Source: Pelomonas sp. BJYL3
GTDB taxonomy: Bacteria > Pseudomonadota > Gammaproteobacteria > Burkholderiales > Burkholderiaceae_C
Direction: 5' to 3'
Assembly (NCBI RefSeq): GCF_027257975.1
Contig: NZ_JANZKX010000002.1
Coordinates: 496,001 to 560,000, forward strand
DNA: 64,000 bases
The position numbers and the translations under genes are program-made. The notes under the pieces are model-generated. The model ran no database searches. It worked only from the letters and a program-made list of their open reading frames with translations, and was not told the origin of the DNA. Positions 63,706 to 64,000 of this stretch are shown one piece after another; position 1 is the first letter of the stretch; every line of letters starts with the position of its first letter.

Positions 63706-64000
63706 TCAGGCCTCGCGGGGCTGCAGTTCAGGCTTGCGGGTCAGGGCGACGAAGAGGTCGACCAGGCTGGGGCGGAATCGCTGGCCCAGGGCCTGGACGT
63801 CTGCCGGCGGCTCGCCGTCGAACAGGGCCGCCGAGCGGCCTTGCTGGCGGTAGCGCAGCAACGGGTGGGCGCGGGCCACGGTGTCGGCGGCAGCCGGGTC
63901 GTGGGCCAGGGCCACGAAGCGGGAGTCCATCTCTTCCAGGCTGATGTTGAGCACCAGCTTGCCCTCGTCCAGCATCATCACGTCGGACAGCAGGCTCTCG
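63706..64000 (-). CDS. ABC transporter ATP-binding protein, C-terminal fragment
   Basis: Only the last ~97 codons are inside the window; the gene continues beyond the right edge. The sequence ESLLSDVMMLDEGKLVLN corresponds to the stretch after the His switch of an ABC ATPase, where the regulatory C terminus starts, and the tail ends RKPELQPREA. The Walker motifs lie outside. It is followed by its permease gene after 12 nt. Confidence 0.8.
   Translation of the reverse strand, partial: ESLLSDVMMLDEGKLVLNISLEEMDSRFVALAHDPAAADTVARAHPLLRYRQQGRSAALFDGEPPADVQALGQRFRPSLVDLFVALTRKPELQPREA

Overview
The window is a stretch of a high-GC chromosome (most genes near 70% G+C with G/C-rich third codon positions) from a betaproteobacterium of the order Burkholderiales, most likely the Rubrivivax/Leptothrix/Roseateles side of the order. 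The taxonomic call rests on conserved gene blocks: holA-lptE-leuS-ExbD-ExbB-dapB-bamE with divergent fur; hprK-ptsN-hpf; argS-SPOR-dsbA-lptA-lptB-rpoN; amgK divergent from lptD-surA-rsmA; thiL-pgpA-pncC. No rRNA, tRNA, CRISPR array or intact transposon was seen.

Layout. 0-7.4 kb (minus strand): an exported-protein fragment, an M14 metallopeptidase, an operon of two LytS-like histidine kinases and one LytTR response regulator, a YafJ-like amidotransferase and a geranylgeranyl-reductase-family flavoprotein. 7.8-10.8 kb: a large TonB-dependent receptor with an N-terminal carboxypeptidase-regulatory-like domain. 11-15.2 kb: malate synthase G with a 2-haloacid dehalogenase, divergent from a LysR regulator. 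15.2-17.7 kb: a DUF2214 membrane protein, a PsiF-repeat protein and a Ser/Thr kinase fused to a cyclic-nucleotide-binding-like domain. 17.8-30.9 kb: housekeeping and envelope genes (argS, dsbA, lptA, lptB, rpoN, amgK, lptD, surA, rsmA). 31-35 kb: an accessory island of locally lower GC with an IS30-like remnant, an orphan membrane SH3b protein, a phytanoyl-CoA-dioxygenase-family enzyme and an RNase Sa-like/barstar pair. 35-43.6 kb: maeB, divergent from a DctS/DctR-like two-component pair, then thiL-pgpA-pncC-ghrA. 43.7-49.6 kb: an orphan TPR-GAF histidine kinase, and a GGDEF-EAL protein co-transcribed with a cupredoxin-like periplasmic protein. 49.7-64 kb: the holA to bamE block, fur, hprK-ptsN-hpf, corA, a candidate structured small RNA, a diiron ferritin-like protein and an ABC exporter running off the right edge.

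Shared themes are LPS and outer-membrane assembly (LptA, LptB, LptD, LptE, BamE, SurA, DsbA), nitrogen/PTS signalling (RpoN, PtsN, HprK), C2/C4 acid metabolism (GlcB, MaeB, GhrA, haloacid dehalogenase, DctS/DctR-like pair) and many signalling proteins.

Three signals that ordinary genes do not explain stand out. (1) A 14-15 bp word, GCAAGACCTGACCC(C), occurs eight times exactly, both between genes and in-frame inside genes, and once it supplies the stop codon of rpoN. (2) A three-hairpin element starts a few bases after the stop codons of fur and of a small ORF; compensatory base changes between copies support its stems. (3) A minus-strand candidate RNA at about 61170-61337 has a promoter-like sequence, three helices, a CCU-repeat loop complementary to Shine-Dalgarno sequences and a strong intrinsic terminator.
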